NCBI GenBank assembly: GCA_002314445.1
Contig: DCFX01000029.1
Coordinates: forward strand, 1-51,694
DNA: 51,694 bases
Source of the DNA: Treponema sp. UBA1793
Lineage (GTDB): Bacteria; Spirochaetota; Spirochaetia; Treponematales; Treponemataceae
Direction: 5' to 3'
How positions within the stretch are numbered: the stretch's first letter is position 1; the number at the start of each line of letters is the position of its first letter. A program made the position numbers and the translations under genes. Positions 33,407-43,104 of the stretch are shown piece by piece. A model generated the notes under the pieces. The model searched no databases and was not told where the DNA came from. It saw only the letters and a list, made by a program, of their open reading frames with translations.

Positions 33407-35172
33407 TCATCCCCCTCTGCCGGAAGTCCGGGCATTTCGAATGGCCTGTACGGAAGCGTAATATCGATGCGGGCGCCCCAGCCGGGTTCGTTTGAAATAG
33501 CAATGAATGCACTGCCGCCATAGGCAAGTTCAAGCCGCTTGAGTGTATTATACAACCCCACGTGATCCGAAGCAGCTGCAGTTCCATTCCTGATTTTTGA
33601 AAACAGCGCAATGGATTCAGCAGAGAAACCGTCGCCGGAATCAAGATGTACCAGATGGACAAACCTCCCTTTCCCGTTGTCTGTTACGGATGCAGTAATC
33701 TTTATCCTGAGCTCTTCATCCGCAATAAGATTATACTTGAGTGTATTCTCCGTAAGCATAAGCAGTAGCAGCGGAAAGACTTTTGCATTCCTTACAGCAT
33801 CATCAATTTCTTCCGTATATTCCAGACTGCCTGGCGTACGCAGCTGCGCAAGTGCTATATAATTTTCAATATAGTGCAGTTCTTCAGATAAAGGAACATA
33901 TGTTTTTCCGGACAGCGTATAGCGGAGATGATTCGTAAGGCAGGAGACCATACTCTGAATTATAGTTTCATTTTCCGTATTCATTGCAAGTGCGCTGATG
34001 GACGTAAGGCAGTTAATAAGAAAATGCGGTGCCAGCTGCGATTTTAAATACTGGAGTTCAAATTCCGATTTTGCAATCCGCTCTTCATATATGCGTATCT
34101 GCAGTTTCTGAATCTCGTCTATCATTTCGTTAAAGGTATTGTATACTTCCATAATTTCCGTATACTGCACATTTTCCGTGGAAATGCGCACATCGAAAGA
34201 ACCAGCATGCAGCGTTTCGACAATTGTACGAAGACGCTGCAACGGTACAGTCCAGAATTTATTCAGCATATAAATAATAACGGGTGTGAGAAATATAAGT
34301 GCAAGTGTCAGGATAATAACAAGCGCACCGACATTGAGCAGCTGCCGGTCAATGTCAGAAAGCCGGATAAACGCGAGAAGCCAGCAGTCGCCGAATTCCA
34401 TCTGTTCTGCTGCAGATACATATTTTGCGCCGTCATTCCGCCTGAGTACAGAATATTTTTTCCCGATTTTCCGTAAATCATATATCTCCTTATTTTTGTC
34501 ACTACTGACAAGCGGTTTCCCGCTGCTGTCTGTAAAAAAGACATCTGCCTTATAACCCGAAATACTTTTAAATAGAGATGTCAGATTTTCGGAATCGGCC
34601 CAGGCACCAATATATGAATTGCCGGTACGGATAATACGGATAAAATCATAACCGGAATCCACTTTCCGGATAAACCACGATGTTGTGTTGATTTTTGAAA
34701 GTGTTCCTCCGCTCTGCGCACCTTTAAGCAGATTCCGGATATAATACGCAGAAGAATAATCACCATTACTTTCGTATTTCGTTACAAAATATCCCGATGC
34801 TGCCGAATAGACAAACAAACCGTTCATCTGCGAAAAAGACGGCAGGGAATTCGACAGAAGTGTTTTAACGTGAATCAATTCCGTATACAAATTATCATCC
34901 CGGCTGTTTCCAAGCAGCGAAATGTCAACATTATTGCCGTTTACTTCAAAAAGATAAATTTCAAGAGCACGAAGCTGCTCATGCAGCTGTCTGTCATATA
35001 TACCAAGGGTATCTTTAACGGCTTTGTAAATATCACGGCGGAGAACAGACGTAAAATAAACGTCTATGCCGGCAATAACAAACAGGAAACAGCTGAATAT
35101 GGCGCAAAGGATTACAAGCAGCCGTTTTTTAAATGAGTACATCCGGTGATACATTTTGTGTATAATCCGCAT
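33403..35172 (-). CDS. YesM-type sensor histidine kinase
   Basis: 589 residues. A first membrane helix (about 17-38), an extracytoplasmic sensor (about 40-275), a second helix (about 278-302) and HAMP are followed by the His_kinase domain with LKSQLAPHFLINCLTSISAL, whose histidine is the phosphorylation site. The ATPase N-box is MLTENTLKYN and the G region DSGDGFSAES. ATG 35172 is preferred because AAGGGGAG precedes it; a GTG at 35193 lacks a site. It pairs with the AraC-type regulator downstream and lies 32 bases after the GH39 gene. It probably detects an oligosaccharide or a loaded binding protein outside the cell. Confidence 0.93.
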   Translation of the reverse strand: MRIIHKMYHRMYSFKKRLLVILCAIFSCFLFVIAGIDVYFTSVLRRDIYKAVKDTLGIYDRQLHEQLRALEIYLFEVNGNNVDISLLGNSRDDNLYTELIHVKTLLSNSLPSFSQMNGLFVYSAASGYFVTKYESNGDYSSAYYIRNLLKGAQSGGTLSKINTTSWFIRKVDSGYDFIRIIRTGNSYIGAWADSENLTSLFKSISGYKADVFFTDSSGKPLVSSDKNKEIYDLRKIGKKYSVLRRNDGAKYVSAAEQMEFGDCWLLAFIRLSDIDRQLLNVGALVIILTLALIFLTPVIIYMLNKFWTVPLQRLRTIVETLHAGSFDVRISTENVQYTEIMEVYNTFNEMIDEIQKLQIRIYEERIAKSEFELQYLKSQLAPHFLINCLTSISALAMNTENETIIQSMVSCLTNHLRYTLSGKTYVPLSEELHYIENYIALAQLRTPGSLEYTEEIDDAVRNAKVFPLLLLMLTENTLKYNLIADEELRIKITASVTDNGKGRFVHLVHLDSGDGFSAESIALFSKIRNGTAAASDHVGLYNTLKRLELAYGGSAFIAISNEPGWGARIDITLPYRPFEMPGLPAEGDD

Positions 35173-35204
35173 CCCCGCTCCCCTTCCGGTCACACACAGC
35201 GCGT

Positions 35205-36671
35205 TTACCTGCAGACAATATCCAGCGCGGCAACGCCGTACGCGGGAATGTGTATTTCAGGAAAATCGGAAAGCCCGATTTTCTCAGAAACAAGTTCCGA
35301 AGCTTTGTTCAGCTTTTCTACGTCAGACGGTTTCAGATATTCCGGCTTTCCCATCTGTTTCCAGGCATTTGACGCGTTCGCATGAGTGTCGTCGATTCTG
35401 TACAGTACAAGATATTTTTTCCCCGGGACAGAAGAAATATCAAGCCTTATACGTTCTTCTGCGATCGGGGCGTCAGGAATATTGTGGTTGTATATGATAA
35501 TGCGGTACCCGGTTTCCGTTTCGGCAGCAAGAGCTTCAACTGTACCTCCTGACTGGCCGGCGGAAAGGCCTATCCGTTTTGTTCCCAATCCGTGAAACAG
35601 TTCAAACAGTCTGTACGCTGGTTTTGCAATTCCTGCGTATGTCTGCAGGCCGAATCCTCCGTGGAACGCACCGGGAATCTGGGAACCTTCCTCGAAAATA
35701 TCGGTGAATGTCCAGTACGAATATCCCTGAACAAGACCGTCGTTATCTGCAAGCGTTTTTGCAATCATCGCAGATGCATAACTTTCATCGTGCTTACTGT
35801 CACGCGTCATTGCCGACGTATTCCATTCGGTATATATAAGCGGAAGCTTTCCTGCTTCTTCACGCGCTTTTTCAGTCATTTTGCGCAGGATGCCCCGTTC
35901 ATACGTTCCGAACTTTCCACCTGTTTTTTTGAAAAATTCTTCCACCGATATTCCGCCGTTTCTCCAGAGCGGGTCGTCAGTCGGATAGTGGTGGGTTGAA
36001 ACAAAATCAAGCGGTATACTATTGTCTTTGCAGTGCCGTATCATATCAGGTATCCAGGAATTACACGACGTGGCAGGACCTCCGACTCTGAACTGACTGT
36101 CGACGGCTTTTACGGCACGCGCTGCATAATCGTATAACTTAAAATAGTCATCCTGGGTACCGTCAAAAAAATACGAAAGATTCGGTTCGTTCCACACTTC
36201 AAAATACCATGTCCGCACTTCTTCCGCGCCATACCGGTCAGCCGCGTGCTTTACAAGGAACTGGATAAGTTTCCCCCACTCGTTGTAGTCCTTTGGGGGC
36301 GTCACGTTCCCTTTGTAGTGAAAACAGGTCGTCGTGCCGCTTGCAAGGACGGAGGGCATAAAGCCAAGTTCTATAAAAGGCTTCATCCCGATGCTCAGCA
36401 GAAAGTCAAAAATGGAATCCATATTTACAAAATTGTATATAATGCCGGTCTGCTTCCCCGTCATATCCCGTCCGGCAACGCAGATGCACATGTCATCGTC
36501 GAGCAGTCCGTGAAACCGCACATACCTGAATCCGAGCTCATCGTGCGCTTTCTTCAGCTGTTTCCGGTAATCCTCGCGGAGAGCTGTATATGCATGGCAG
36601 CTTCCCGTACATAATTCCCAGTAATGGGGAAAATCAGTCCGTACATCGGTATTCAAAGTAAAATCAACCAT
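35205..36671 (-). CDS. GH39-family glycosidase, beta-xylosidase-like
   Basis: 488 residues, no signal peptide, so cytoplasmic. The GH39 TIM barrel is recognisable from FRYVRFHGLLDDDM near residue 48, the acid/base Glu162 in FEVWNEPNLSYFF, VSTHHYP near 225 and the nucleophile Glu282 in LIYTEWNTSA. A C-terminal beta domain follows. GH39 enzymes are mostly beta-xylosidases, with some other specificities. ATG 36671 is chosen because AGGAG lies 7 bases upstream, with a gap of 17 bases after the esterase. It would hydrolyse short xylo-type oligosaccharides brought in by the ABC transporter of the same operon. Confidence 0.92.
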   Translation of the reverse strand: MVDFTLNTDVRTDFPHYWELCTGSCHAYTALREDYRKQLKKAHDELGFRYVRFHGLLDDDMCICVAGRDMTGKQTGIIYNFVNMDSIFDFLLSIGMKPFIELGFMPSVLASGTTTCFHYKGNVTPPKDYNEWGKLIQFLVKHAADRYGAEEVRTWYFEVWNEPNLSYFFDGTQDDYFKLYDYAARAVKAVDSQFRVGGPATSCNSWIPDMIRHCKDNSIPLDFVSTHHYPTDDPLWRNGGISVEEFFKKTGGKFGTYERGILRKMTEKAREEAGKLPLIYTEWNTSAMTRDSKHDESYASAMIAKTLADNDGLVQGYSYWTFTDIFEEGSQIPGAFHGGFGLQTYAGIAKPAYRLFELFHGLGTKRIGLSAGQSGGTVEALAAETETGYRIIIYNHNIPDAPIAEERIRLDISSVPGKKYLVLYRIDDTHANASNAWKQMGKPEYLKPSDVEKLNKASELVSEKIGLSDFPEIHIPAYGVAALDIVCR

Positions 36672-36688
36672 AATAATCTCCTGTAAAA

Positions 36689-37990
36689 TCAAGATATGGC
36701 AATCTGCTGTTTTTTTCTACCTGCAAGCCAGTGCAGAATATCAACACCTTTATCAACGCACTCATTGTTCAACATATAAATCCAGGACCAGTGTCCCAGA
36801 TATTCGTAAGGAATCCCGCCGATGTTATGGTAAAGGCCGGATGTATCCACAACTTTTTCAAATAATGATTCATGTATATCACCTGCACCTGCTGCCCTCA
36901 GCCTGTTTACAGTCGGTATCATATACAGCTCCGGATCCACAACCGTATCGGTCGAAGCTGCAGTAAACCAGATATGTTCTTTTGAAAGCTGCGCTATCTG
37001 TTTATCGGAAATCCACGAATCGGGATATGCTTCGCAGACCGGAAACGCCGCGGCAAAAAAACCGGGATAGTTCAGAAGCATATTCACCGTCATGTATCCC
37101 CCGTTTGAAGCACCACCGATATATATTCTGTCAGTATCTATGTCCGGATGTCCCACAATAAACATATCTATAATCAGCTTCACCGTTCCCGTATACAGTG
37201 AAGATTTTGTCTGCTCAGTTGCATCAGAAATATCGTACGGAATACCCCCGGTTGTCATCCAGACTTTGGGTGTCTGGGGAACAAGGACATACGCATTTCC
37301 GCCGAATATGCGCTGGGTTTCAGCAGAAGCAAACATCGCAGCCTTGTTTGCCATAATGGGAACGGACGGATCCGTTCCACCTTCACCCGCACCGTGCAGC
37401 CAGATTATGAGTGGTTTCCGGCCCGTACCGTGAGGTTCAAAATATGCACAGGAAAGCGTACTGTTTCCGTCCGTTATCTCCCTGAATGAAAATCCGTTAA
37501 GAACCGGACAGACTACAGCTGCCCAGGCCTCTGCAGGCCTGGCGAGAAACGACGCTTCTATTTTAAATTGGTACGGATCTTTCCACGTATTGAATCCCGT
37601 CTGCGGATTATACAGAAAAAGATTACTGTCAGTATCGGACGGATCGGACGGGAGTTCAAGTGTAATAAATCCGCTCCATCCTGCCGTTTTTCTTCCTGTA
37701 CAGTCGGATGCATATACCGCCGTTATATCACGAAGAACCTCTTTTTGTACACTGATACCTTCGTCCATGTCAAATACGGCAGTCTTCAATGTTAATTTAA
37801 CAACATCATTACCTATCTGTTCAGGCCGGGCTGTTTTTGCAGCAGGAACAATCAGCTTTGTAATTACAGCCCCCCAATCCTTTCCTTCAACAACTGCTGT
37901 ATATGATCCGTCTCCCGGTGCTGAATCTTCAGCTGCAGACAGCCGCGGGAGAAAATCGGATTTTTTATTTAAAAAACAAAAGTCAGTCAT
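36689..37990 (-). CDS. alpha/beta-hydrolase esterase with N-terminal Ig-like domain
   Basis: 433 residues without a signal peptide. Residues 1-160 are a beta-sandwich of the type found before some bacterial esterases. Residues 170-430 are an alpha/beta hydrolase of the prolyl-oligopeptidase/PHB-depolymerase-like group. The oxyanion region is IIWLHGAGEGGTD, nucleophile Ser295 lies in IGGASNGGYM, an acidic residue in ASTDTVVDPE (348 or 352) and His400 in LGHWSW. AGAGGAGG precedes ATG 37990. In the operon it sits between the sugar permeases and GH39, so it probably strips acetyl or other ester groups from imported oligosaccharides. The exact ester is unknown. Confidence 0.87.
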   Translation of the reverse strand: MTDFCFLNKKSDFLPRLSAAEDSAPGDGSYTAVVEGKDWGAVITKLIVPAAKTARPEQIGNDVVKLTLKTAVFDMDEGISVQKEVLRDITAVYASDCTGRKTAGWSGFITLELPSDPSDTDSNLFLYNPQTGFNTWKDPYQFKIEASFLARPAEAWAAVVCPVLNGFSFREITDGNSTLSCAYFEPHGTGRKPLIIWLHGAGEGGTDPSVPIMANKAAMFASAETQRIFGGNAYVLVPQTPKVWMTTGGIPYDISDATEQTKSSLYTGTVKLIIDMFIVGHPDIDTDRIYIGGASNGGYMTVNMLLNYPGFFAAAFPVCEAYPDSWISDKQIAQLSKEHIWFTAASTDTVVDPELYMIPTVNRLRAAGAGDIHESLFEKVVDTSGLYHNIGGIPYEYLGHWSWIYMLNNECVDKGVDILHWLAGRKKQQIAIS

Positions 37991-38008
37991 ACTGCCTCCT
38001 CTGCTCCA

Positions 38009-38914
38009 TCACCCTTTTATGCCGCCCAGTGTAATTCCTTTTACAAAATTATTCTGTATGAAAGGATAAATGACTATAACAGGCAGAACTCCAAGTACAG
38101 CCATAGCCATACGAACCGATACTGCGGGTATAGACGCCAGTCCTGCATTGGCATTTGCAAGTACAGTTGCGTTCTGCGAAATATACTGAATATTCTGAAT
38201 CATTCTGTTCAAAAGATTCTGTATGGAATACAAATCGGTACGTTTTGTCAGATAGATGTATCCGTTCATCCAGTCGTTCCAGTATGCAATGCCGGAAAAA
38301 ATGCCGATAGTCGCAATGATCGGTTTTGCAAGCGGTACTGCAATCTGAAAAAACGTCCGGCATTCTCCGGAACCGTCTATACATGCTGCTTCAAGAATCT
38401 CGTTCGGAACATTTGTCACAAAGTACGATTTCATAAGCAGCACATTAAATCCGTTCATAAGCAGGTTCGGGAAAAGCAGTCCCCAGAATGTATTCTTTAC
38501 ATGAAAAATTCTCGTATACACCATATACGAAGGGACGAGCCCTCCGTTGAACAACAGCGTAAAAAAGACCAGAAACACAAGAATACCTTTCCCAGGCAGA
38601 TCTTTTTTTGAAATGACATATGCCAGCGATGTCGTAACGGCGAGCGAGAGAGCCGTTCCGACAATCGTCAGCAGAAACGAAATACCGTACGCATGCACGA
38701 CAGAATTTCCCGAATTGAAAATATACCGATACGCATATGTGCTCCATTTTTCCGGAAAGAAAGCATATCCGTTCCGAATCAGCGTGTCGTTGTCAGTAAA
38801 CGACGATATGCAGATGAGGATAATCGGAATAACGGCACAGAGTGCGCAAAGTAATATAATTAGATGCCCGATTGTAAGAAATATTCCTTCTCCCTGTGAT
38901 TTTCTCATATTCAC
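38009..38914 (-). CDS. carbohydrate ABC transporter permease, LplC-type
   Basis: 301 residues, inner-membrane permease of the COG0395/LplC group. About six hydrophobic segments are visible, the first at 12-36. The family-typical NGGLVPSYMVYTRIFHVKN, the ATPase-contact loop EILEAACIDGSGECRTFFQI and the C-terminal FVKGITLGGIKG are all present. It follows the LplB-type permease after 3 bases. No ATPase gene is present in the operon, as usual for this subfamily, which shares a multitask MsmX-like ATPase encoded elsewhere. Confidence 0.94.
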   Translation of the reverse strand: MNMRKSQGEGIFLTIGHLIILLCALCAVIPIILICISSFTDNDTLIRNGYAFFPEKWSTYAYRYIFNSGNSVVHAYGISFLLTIVGTALSLAVTTSLAYVISKKDLPGKGILVFLVFFTLLFNGGLVPSYMVYTRIFHVKNTFWGLLFPNLLMNGFNVLLMKSYFVTNVPNEILEAACIDGSGECRTFFQIAVPLAKPIIATIGIFSGIAYWNDWMNGYIYLTKRTDLYSIQNLLNRMIQNIQYISQNATVLANANAGLASIPAVSVRMAMAVLGVLPVIVIYPFIQNNFVKGITLGGIKG

Positions 38915-38917
38915 CCC

Positions 38918-39865
38918 TTAAAACAGTGCGCTTTCCCTGTCGATTTTCCGTATAATCATATTTGCCGAAAAGACAAGTATGAACCCGACGACAGACTGAT
39001 ACACACCAGCTGCCGCCGACATAGTAATATCTCCGAGTTCAAGCAGTCCTCTGTATACGTACGTATCAATTGTGTTCGTGACTGAATACAGAGCACCTGA
39101 ATTCTGCGGTACCTGGTAAAACAGTCCGAAGTCCGAATAGAATATGCGCCCGACGGCAAGAAGGATAAGCATGATGATTGTCGGGCGGAGCATTGGCAGC
39201 GTGATTTTTGTAATCTGCTGCCATTTTGAAGCTCCGTCAATTTCCGCTGCCTCGTAATACGCCCTGTCGAATCCTATGATTGTCGCCAGATAGATGATGC
39301 AGGTATATCCTGAGTTCTTCCAGGTGTTTACGAATATAAGGATGAACGGCCAGTATTTTTTTTCCGTATACCAGGACACAGGCTGTACATTGAGTGCTTT
39401 CAGGATGGTGTTGTTCAAAAATCCGTTTTCCGTCGACAGGAAGGAAAACACAAGATAACTTACTATAACAGAAGAAATAAGATACGGAAGCAGTATGGCA
39501 GACTGATAGAACTTCTTTATTCCGATATTGAGTTCAGACAGAATAATGGCTATTGTAAGAGAACACACCGTTCCTATAACGATAAATGCACAGTTGTACA
39601 GAATCGTGTTCCTTGTAATGATGAACGCGTCCTGCGTAGAAAAAAGATATTTGAAATTGGAAAAACCTGCCCATGCGGAACCGAAGATACCGCGTACCGC
39701 ATTGTATTTTTTAAATGCAAGGACGATTCCCGGCAGCGGCATATAATTATTAATAAAAAGATATGCCAGACCGGGAAGTGCAATAATATACAAAGGCAGA
39801 TACTTTCTGAACCGCATTCTGCGCCGCTGTCTTTGTGCCGCTTTATCTGATACAGTCATTACCAT
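38918..39865 (-). CDS. carbohydrate ABC transporter permease, LplB-type
   Basis: 315 residues, permease of the COG4209/LplB group. The N-terminus is basic (AAQRQRRRMRFRKYL) followed by the first helix LYIIALPGLAYLFI and the typical MPLPGIVLAFKKYN. The ATPase-contact loop is YYEAAEIDGASKWQQITKIT. GGGAG precedes ATG 39865. It lies 20 bases after the binding-protein gene and forms a heterodimer with the next permease. Confidence 0.94.
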   Translation of the reverse strand: MVMTVSDKAAQRQRRRMRFRKYLPLYIIALPGLAYLFINNYMPLPGIVLAFKKYNAVRGIFGSAWAGFSNFKYLFSTQDAFIITRNTILYNCAFIVIGTVCSLTIAIILSELNIGIKKFYQSAILLPYLISSVIVSYLVFSFLSTENGFLNNTILKALNVQPVSWYTEKKYWPFILIFVNTWKNSGYTCIIYLATIIGFDRAYYEAAEIDGASKWQQITKITLPMLRPTIIMLILLAVGRIFYSDFGLFYQVPQNSGALYSVTNTIDTYVYRGLLELGDITMSAAAGVYQSVVGFILVFSANMIIRKIDRESALF

Positions 39866-39885
39866 ACGTGCTCCCTGCCTGATTT

Positions 39886-41469
39886 TTATTTATTTGTACC
39901 GGCCCATGCCGCTAAAGCTTTTTTCTTTGCATCTATATACGTATCAAGACCTGCCGCTTTCATCTTTGCAACCATCACGGGAATACCGGTATCCGGATTC
40001 GTAAAACCGTACATAAGCTGGAAAGCATATTCCTTGTACACATTCGTAAGCGCAGTATATTCGTTTGCGACACTCGTATTATTGAACGCAAAACCCATTG
40101 CTTTTGAAACTTTCGCGTTATTGTTGAATTTTTCCATTCTGGTCCAGATGTCGAGGTCGTCTCCTTCCCAAACATGCGCGATAAACTGATTGGGCAGTTC
40201 CCAGTTTACATTATTATAATATTCGGAATTCTGTGCCGTAATACCGTCGCAGAACGTAATGTGCCCGTCCGCTGTTTTTTTGTACTCTTTACCTTCTTCT
40301 CCCCAGCATAAAAGATTGGAAAGAACAGGATCCGTATAGCATGCATTAAGAAACTGCATCGCAGCGACAGTATCTGCGGATGAAGAGTTGATGCACCACG
40401 GCATAGAGGACGGTGAGGCCGATTTCATGAAATCAGGGCCGATCTGAAAAATAATCATGGGACGTCCGCACAGATTTGATTCCTGCTGCTTTATTCCGGG
40501 TTTTGTCGCAGTGGCATACGACATTGCACTTCCGGCTTTTACCTGGAGCGTTGAAGCTGTATCGTCCGTAAGCGCGTCTTTTGAAATATACCCTTTCTGA
40601 TTCCACGAATACATAAGCGAGCAGAAATCGTGGAACAAACCGCTCGACCATAAGTCTCCTACATCAAGACTGTGTTCGGGATCAAGAAGGACACCGTAAT
40701 TGTCTCCGCCAATGCCGTCATACACCAGCCCCTGTCCCAGGGTAGCTTCCTGCGGAGCGAATACGTACTTATCAGGATATTTTGCATGCAGCTTTGCAAA
40801 AAGTGAGGAAATCTCGTCCATACTGGTATAAATAACCTCGCTGCTTTCTGCCGTATACATGGAATCATACTTATATCCGATCCCGTCCAGATACTCTTTT
40901 CCGACGGCAATACCAAATATACCGATTGCCATATCACGCTGCTGCGGGAGCCCGTATAACTTTCCCCCGATACGGCAGGCATCGGTAAGTGTTTTTCCCA
41001 TCGTATCAAGAATTCCTTTTCCATAGGTCTGTATCAAATCGTTTCCCTCGAGATCAAGACAGAACCCTTTATTTACACTCGGTGTATAGCCCATGGTAAT
41101 AGCATTGAATATATCAGCCTGTTCCCCGGAAGAAAGCATGAGCGTCATCCCCTGCGAATAGGACGCCGCATCGAGAATTTCAAGTTCAACATCAAGTCCC
41201 AGTTTTTCTTCCGTATAATTGCAGATCGTTTTGTTAATCCGCGCAATCCCCTTTGGAGCACCCGCCCAGTTCATAAAACACATAACGACCTTCGGATACT
41301 TCCCTGTTTTTTTTGCTTCTGCCTTTCTTTTTGCAACTGCCTGATCTGCCGCAGAAAGAGACGAATCGGAAACTGATGCGGAACCTCCTCCGCTGTTTTT
41401 CCCGGAGCACCCCGCAAGACCTGCAAAAAGCAGGGCAACACATCCCAGAATGCACATGTTTCTTTTCAT
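39886..41469 (-). CDS. extracellular solute-binding lipoprotein, LplA-type
   Basis: 527 residues, the large binding protein of the carbohydrate ABC importer. The signal peptide MKRNMCILGC ends in lipobox LAGC with lipidated Cys21, then a Gly/Ser linker. The mature protein has the LplA-like pattern: ICNYTEEKLGLDVELEI, DIFNAITMGYTPSV, GGKLYGLPQQRDMAIG and the late AMQFLNACYTDPVLSNLLCW. ATG 41469 is chosen because CAGGAG precedes it and the signal peptide begins there; a longer frame is not supported. It is the first gene of the glycan operon running to 31844. Cargo is probably a plant oligosaccharide. Confidence 0.93.
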   Translation of the reverse strand: MKRNMCILGCVALLFAGLAGCSGKNSGGGSASVSDSSLSAADQAVAKRKAEAKKTGKYPKVVMCFMNWAGAPKGIARINKTICNYTEEKLGLDVELEILDAASYSQGMTLMLSSGEQADIFNAITMGYTPSVNKGFCLDLEGNDLIQTYGKGILDTMGKTLTDACRIGGKLYGLPQQRDMAIGIFGIAVGKEYLDGIGYKYDSMYTAESSEVIYTSMDEISSLFAKLHAKYPDKYVFAPQEATLGQGLVYDGIGGDNYGVLLDPEHSLDVGDLWSSGLFHDFCSLMYSWNQKGYISKDALTDDTASTLQVKAGSAMSYATATKPGIKQQESNLCGRPMIIFQIGPDFMKSASPSSMPWCINSSSADTVAAMQFLNACYTDPVLSNLLCWGEEGKEYKKTADGHITFCDGITAQNSEYYNNVNWELPNQFIAHVWEGDDLDIWTRMEKFNNNAKVSKAMGFAFNNTSVANEYTALTNVYKEYAFQLMYGFTNPDTGIPVMVAKMKAAGLDTYIDAKKKALAAWAGTNK

Positions 41470-41737
41470 AAAAATCTCCTGTATAAATCCTGTTGGTTTT
41501 GCACGCCTGAACGGCATGTATTACAACTCATTATTTTCAGGCAGATGACCGCACGGAAAAATTTCATCATCTGTCATTTCTGCATAAAGTATATAATGGA
41601 TTTATGGAAAAGCAGCCGCCGATTCTTTGGCGTTACTGTACTTTTCTTAGGAGTATGCGACGATGAAGGTACGGGGGATTAAATCCTTGGTACGAATAAA
41701 AGTGTTTAAAAATAACGCGGCATTTCCTACGGAGCGT
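41470..41737. other. intergenic region before the glycan operon
   Basis: It lies between the chromate-transporter gene and the LplA-type gene, both on the minus strand. Tiny plus-strand frames start at 41604 and near 41661 (about 20-27 codons); neither has convincing support and they look like chance or remnants. The glycan-operon promoter must lie here, but I could not define clear elements. Confidence 0.4.
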
Positions 41738-42301
41738 CTACAGTAATTTATATACGACTATGCCGGCAGCTGCAGTCCCCAGCATGACATAGACAGGGTC
41801 GGCTTTCCATTTCCGCAGTATGAACAGGCTGGCCGCAAATATAACAAGCGCTTTTATATCAACAGCGGGAAGCGGAAGTTTCAGCGTTCCCGTATTGAAC
41901 AACGCTAGAAGCAGTATGGATATCCCTGCAGAGGCTATAAGTGCTACAACAGCAGGTCTCAGGCCGCTCAGAACGCCCTGTACAATAGAAAGGTTTTTGT
42001 ATTTAAAATAGAAGTACGACACGACCATCACGATGATGCACGACGGCAGGATACATCCCAATGTTGCAATTAAGGCACCAGCCATACCGGCGACACGAAT
42101 CCCCACAAACGTCGCCGAATTAATCGCGATAGGCCCCGGAGTCATCTGCGATATCGTTATTACATCCGTAAACTCTTTCATTGTCAGCCAGTGATGAAGC
42201 GTGACCACCTGATCCTGAATCAGCGGAAGCGTCGCATATCCGCCGCCGATACCGAACAACCCAACCTGAAAAAAACTGGCAAGCAGCTGGACATATATCA
42301 T
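41738..42301 (-). CDS. chromate transporter family protein, second half-length subunit
   Basis: 187 residues, one CHR domain. Typical motifs are FFQVGLFGIGGGYATLPLIQ near the N-terminus, VVTLHHWLTMKEFTDVITIS and the QMTPGPIAINSATFVG region, followed by three or more membrane helices. Short-chain CHR proteins work as pairs of opposite topology. ATG 42301 overlaps the stop of the partner (ATGA) and AAGGA precedes it; a longer start is unlikely. Chromate is a surrogate substrate; the physiological anion is unknown. Confidence 0.92.
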   Translation of the reverse strand: MIYVQLLASFFQVGLFGIGGGYATLPLIQDQVVTLHHWLTMKEFTDVITISQMTPGPIAINSATFVGIRVAGMAGALIATLGCILPSCIIVMVVSYFYFKYKNLSIVQGVLSGLRPAVVALIASAGISILLLALFNTGTLKLPLPAVDIKALVIFAASLFILRKWKADPVYVMLGTAAAGIVVYKLL

Positions 42302-42867
42302 TTTCTGCGTTCCTTCCGGCTGCGGTATACAGTCGACACGACCCCCAGTGCTGCACACAGGATGATTATCAGAATGATATTGACGTTGAAAAAATAGGAA
42401 GCAGCGAAGACTGCAAACATCAGTATGATTGACAGCAGATTTTTCTCCTTGATGACGTCCCCGCCCATGCTGATGACCGCATCAAATATAACGGCGGAAA
42501 CGCCGGCCTGCATTCCTTTGAGCGCGGCGCTTACAAAGGAATTGCGTTCAAATGCCTGGTAGAACAGCGAAATGACGGCAAGGATGACAAGAGGTGGCAG
42601 AATGGTACCGCAGATAGTCAGCAGTGCTCCGGGAATACCTGCGACACGGTAGCCTACAAGGATGGAAGCGTTCACCGCAATGGAGCCCGGTGCGGACTGT
42701 GCGATTGCAGTAAGATCGATCATTTCTTTTTCATCTATCCAGTGATATTCGTCGACGAACTTCTTTCGCATAAGTGAAACGATGACATATCCGCCGCCGA
42801 AAGTAAACGTGCTCAGATACAGTGTGGAAAGAAACAGTTTCCGGTATTCAGTAAACGCCTTTTTCAC
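42298..42867 (-). CDS. chromate transporter family protein, first half-length subunit
   Basis: 189 residues, one CHR domain. It shows STFTFGGGYVIVSLMRKKFV, then VDEYHWIDEKEMIDLTAIAQ and the SAPGSIAVNASILVG signature, with hydrophobic helices to the C-terminus (ILMFAVFAASYFFNVNIILI). It pairs with the downstream CHR gene as the usual two-gene exporter. The pair is a stand-alone operon, preceded by an unusual hairpin at 42918-42956. Confidence 0.92.
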   Translation of the reverse strand: MKKAFTEYRKLFLSTLYLSTFTFGGGYVIVSLMRKKFVDEYHWIDEKEMIDLTAIAQSAPGSIAVNASILVGYRVAGIPGALLTICGTILPPLVILAVISLFYQAFERNSFVSAALKGMQAGVSAVIFDAVISMGGDVIKEKNLLSIILMFAVFAASYFFNVNIILIIILCAALGVVSTVYRSRKERRK

Positions 42868-42917
42868 GTATAGTCTCCTGTGAAGTCAAATGGAGCCTGC
42901 AATACAGGCAGGAAGAT

Positions 42918-42956
42918 GCATAATCATTCATCCGGCATCCGGCTGAATGATTATGC
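42918..42956. repeat. long inverted repeat upstream of the chromate-type transporter
   Basis: GCATAATCATTCA (42918-42930) and TGAATGATTATGC (42944-42956) are perfect 13-base arms around a 13-base centre that itself contains two CCGG blocks. It sits about 50 bases before the first transporter gene on the minus strand. No U tract follows in either direction, so an operator or leader structure fits better than a terminator. The rest of the 42868-43104 spacer shows nothing I can name. Confidence 0.7.
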
Positions 42957-43104
42957 AATAACGTACCTAAAAGGAGGAATTTTTTCAACAGGTGGAGAGA
43001 CCGCTTGAATGAATCCTCAGAATTGAGAATTCGATTCTTCCTAACCCTGATAAAAAAGAAAAGTAAAAAATTGGCTGTGATATGATTAATCTTGTAAAGA
43101 TACT

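Noticed and set aside
41604..41740. Two tiny plus-strand frames, one with an AGGAG-like site
   Set aside because: 20-27 codons with no recognisable pattern and no terminator; chance or remnant is more likely.
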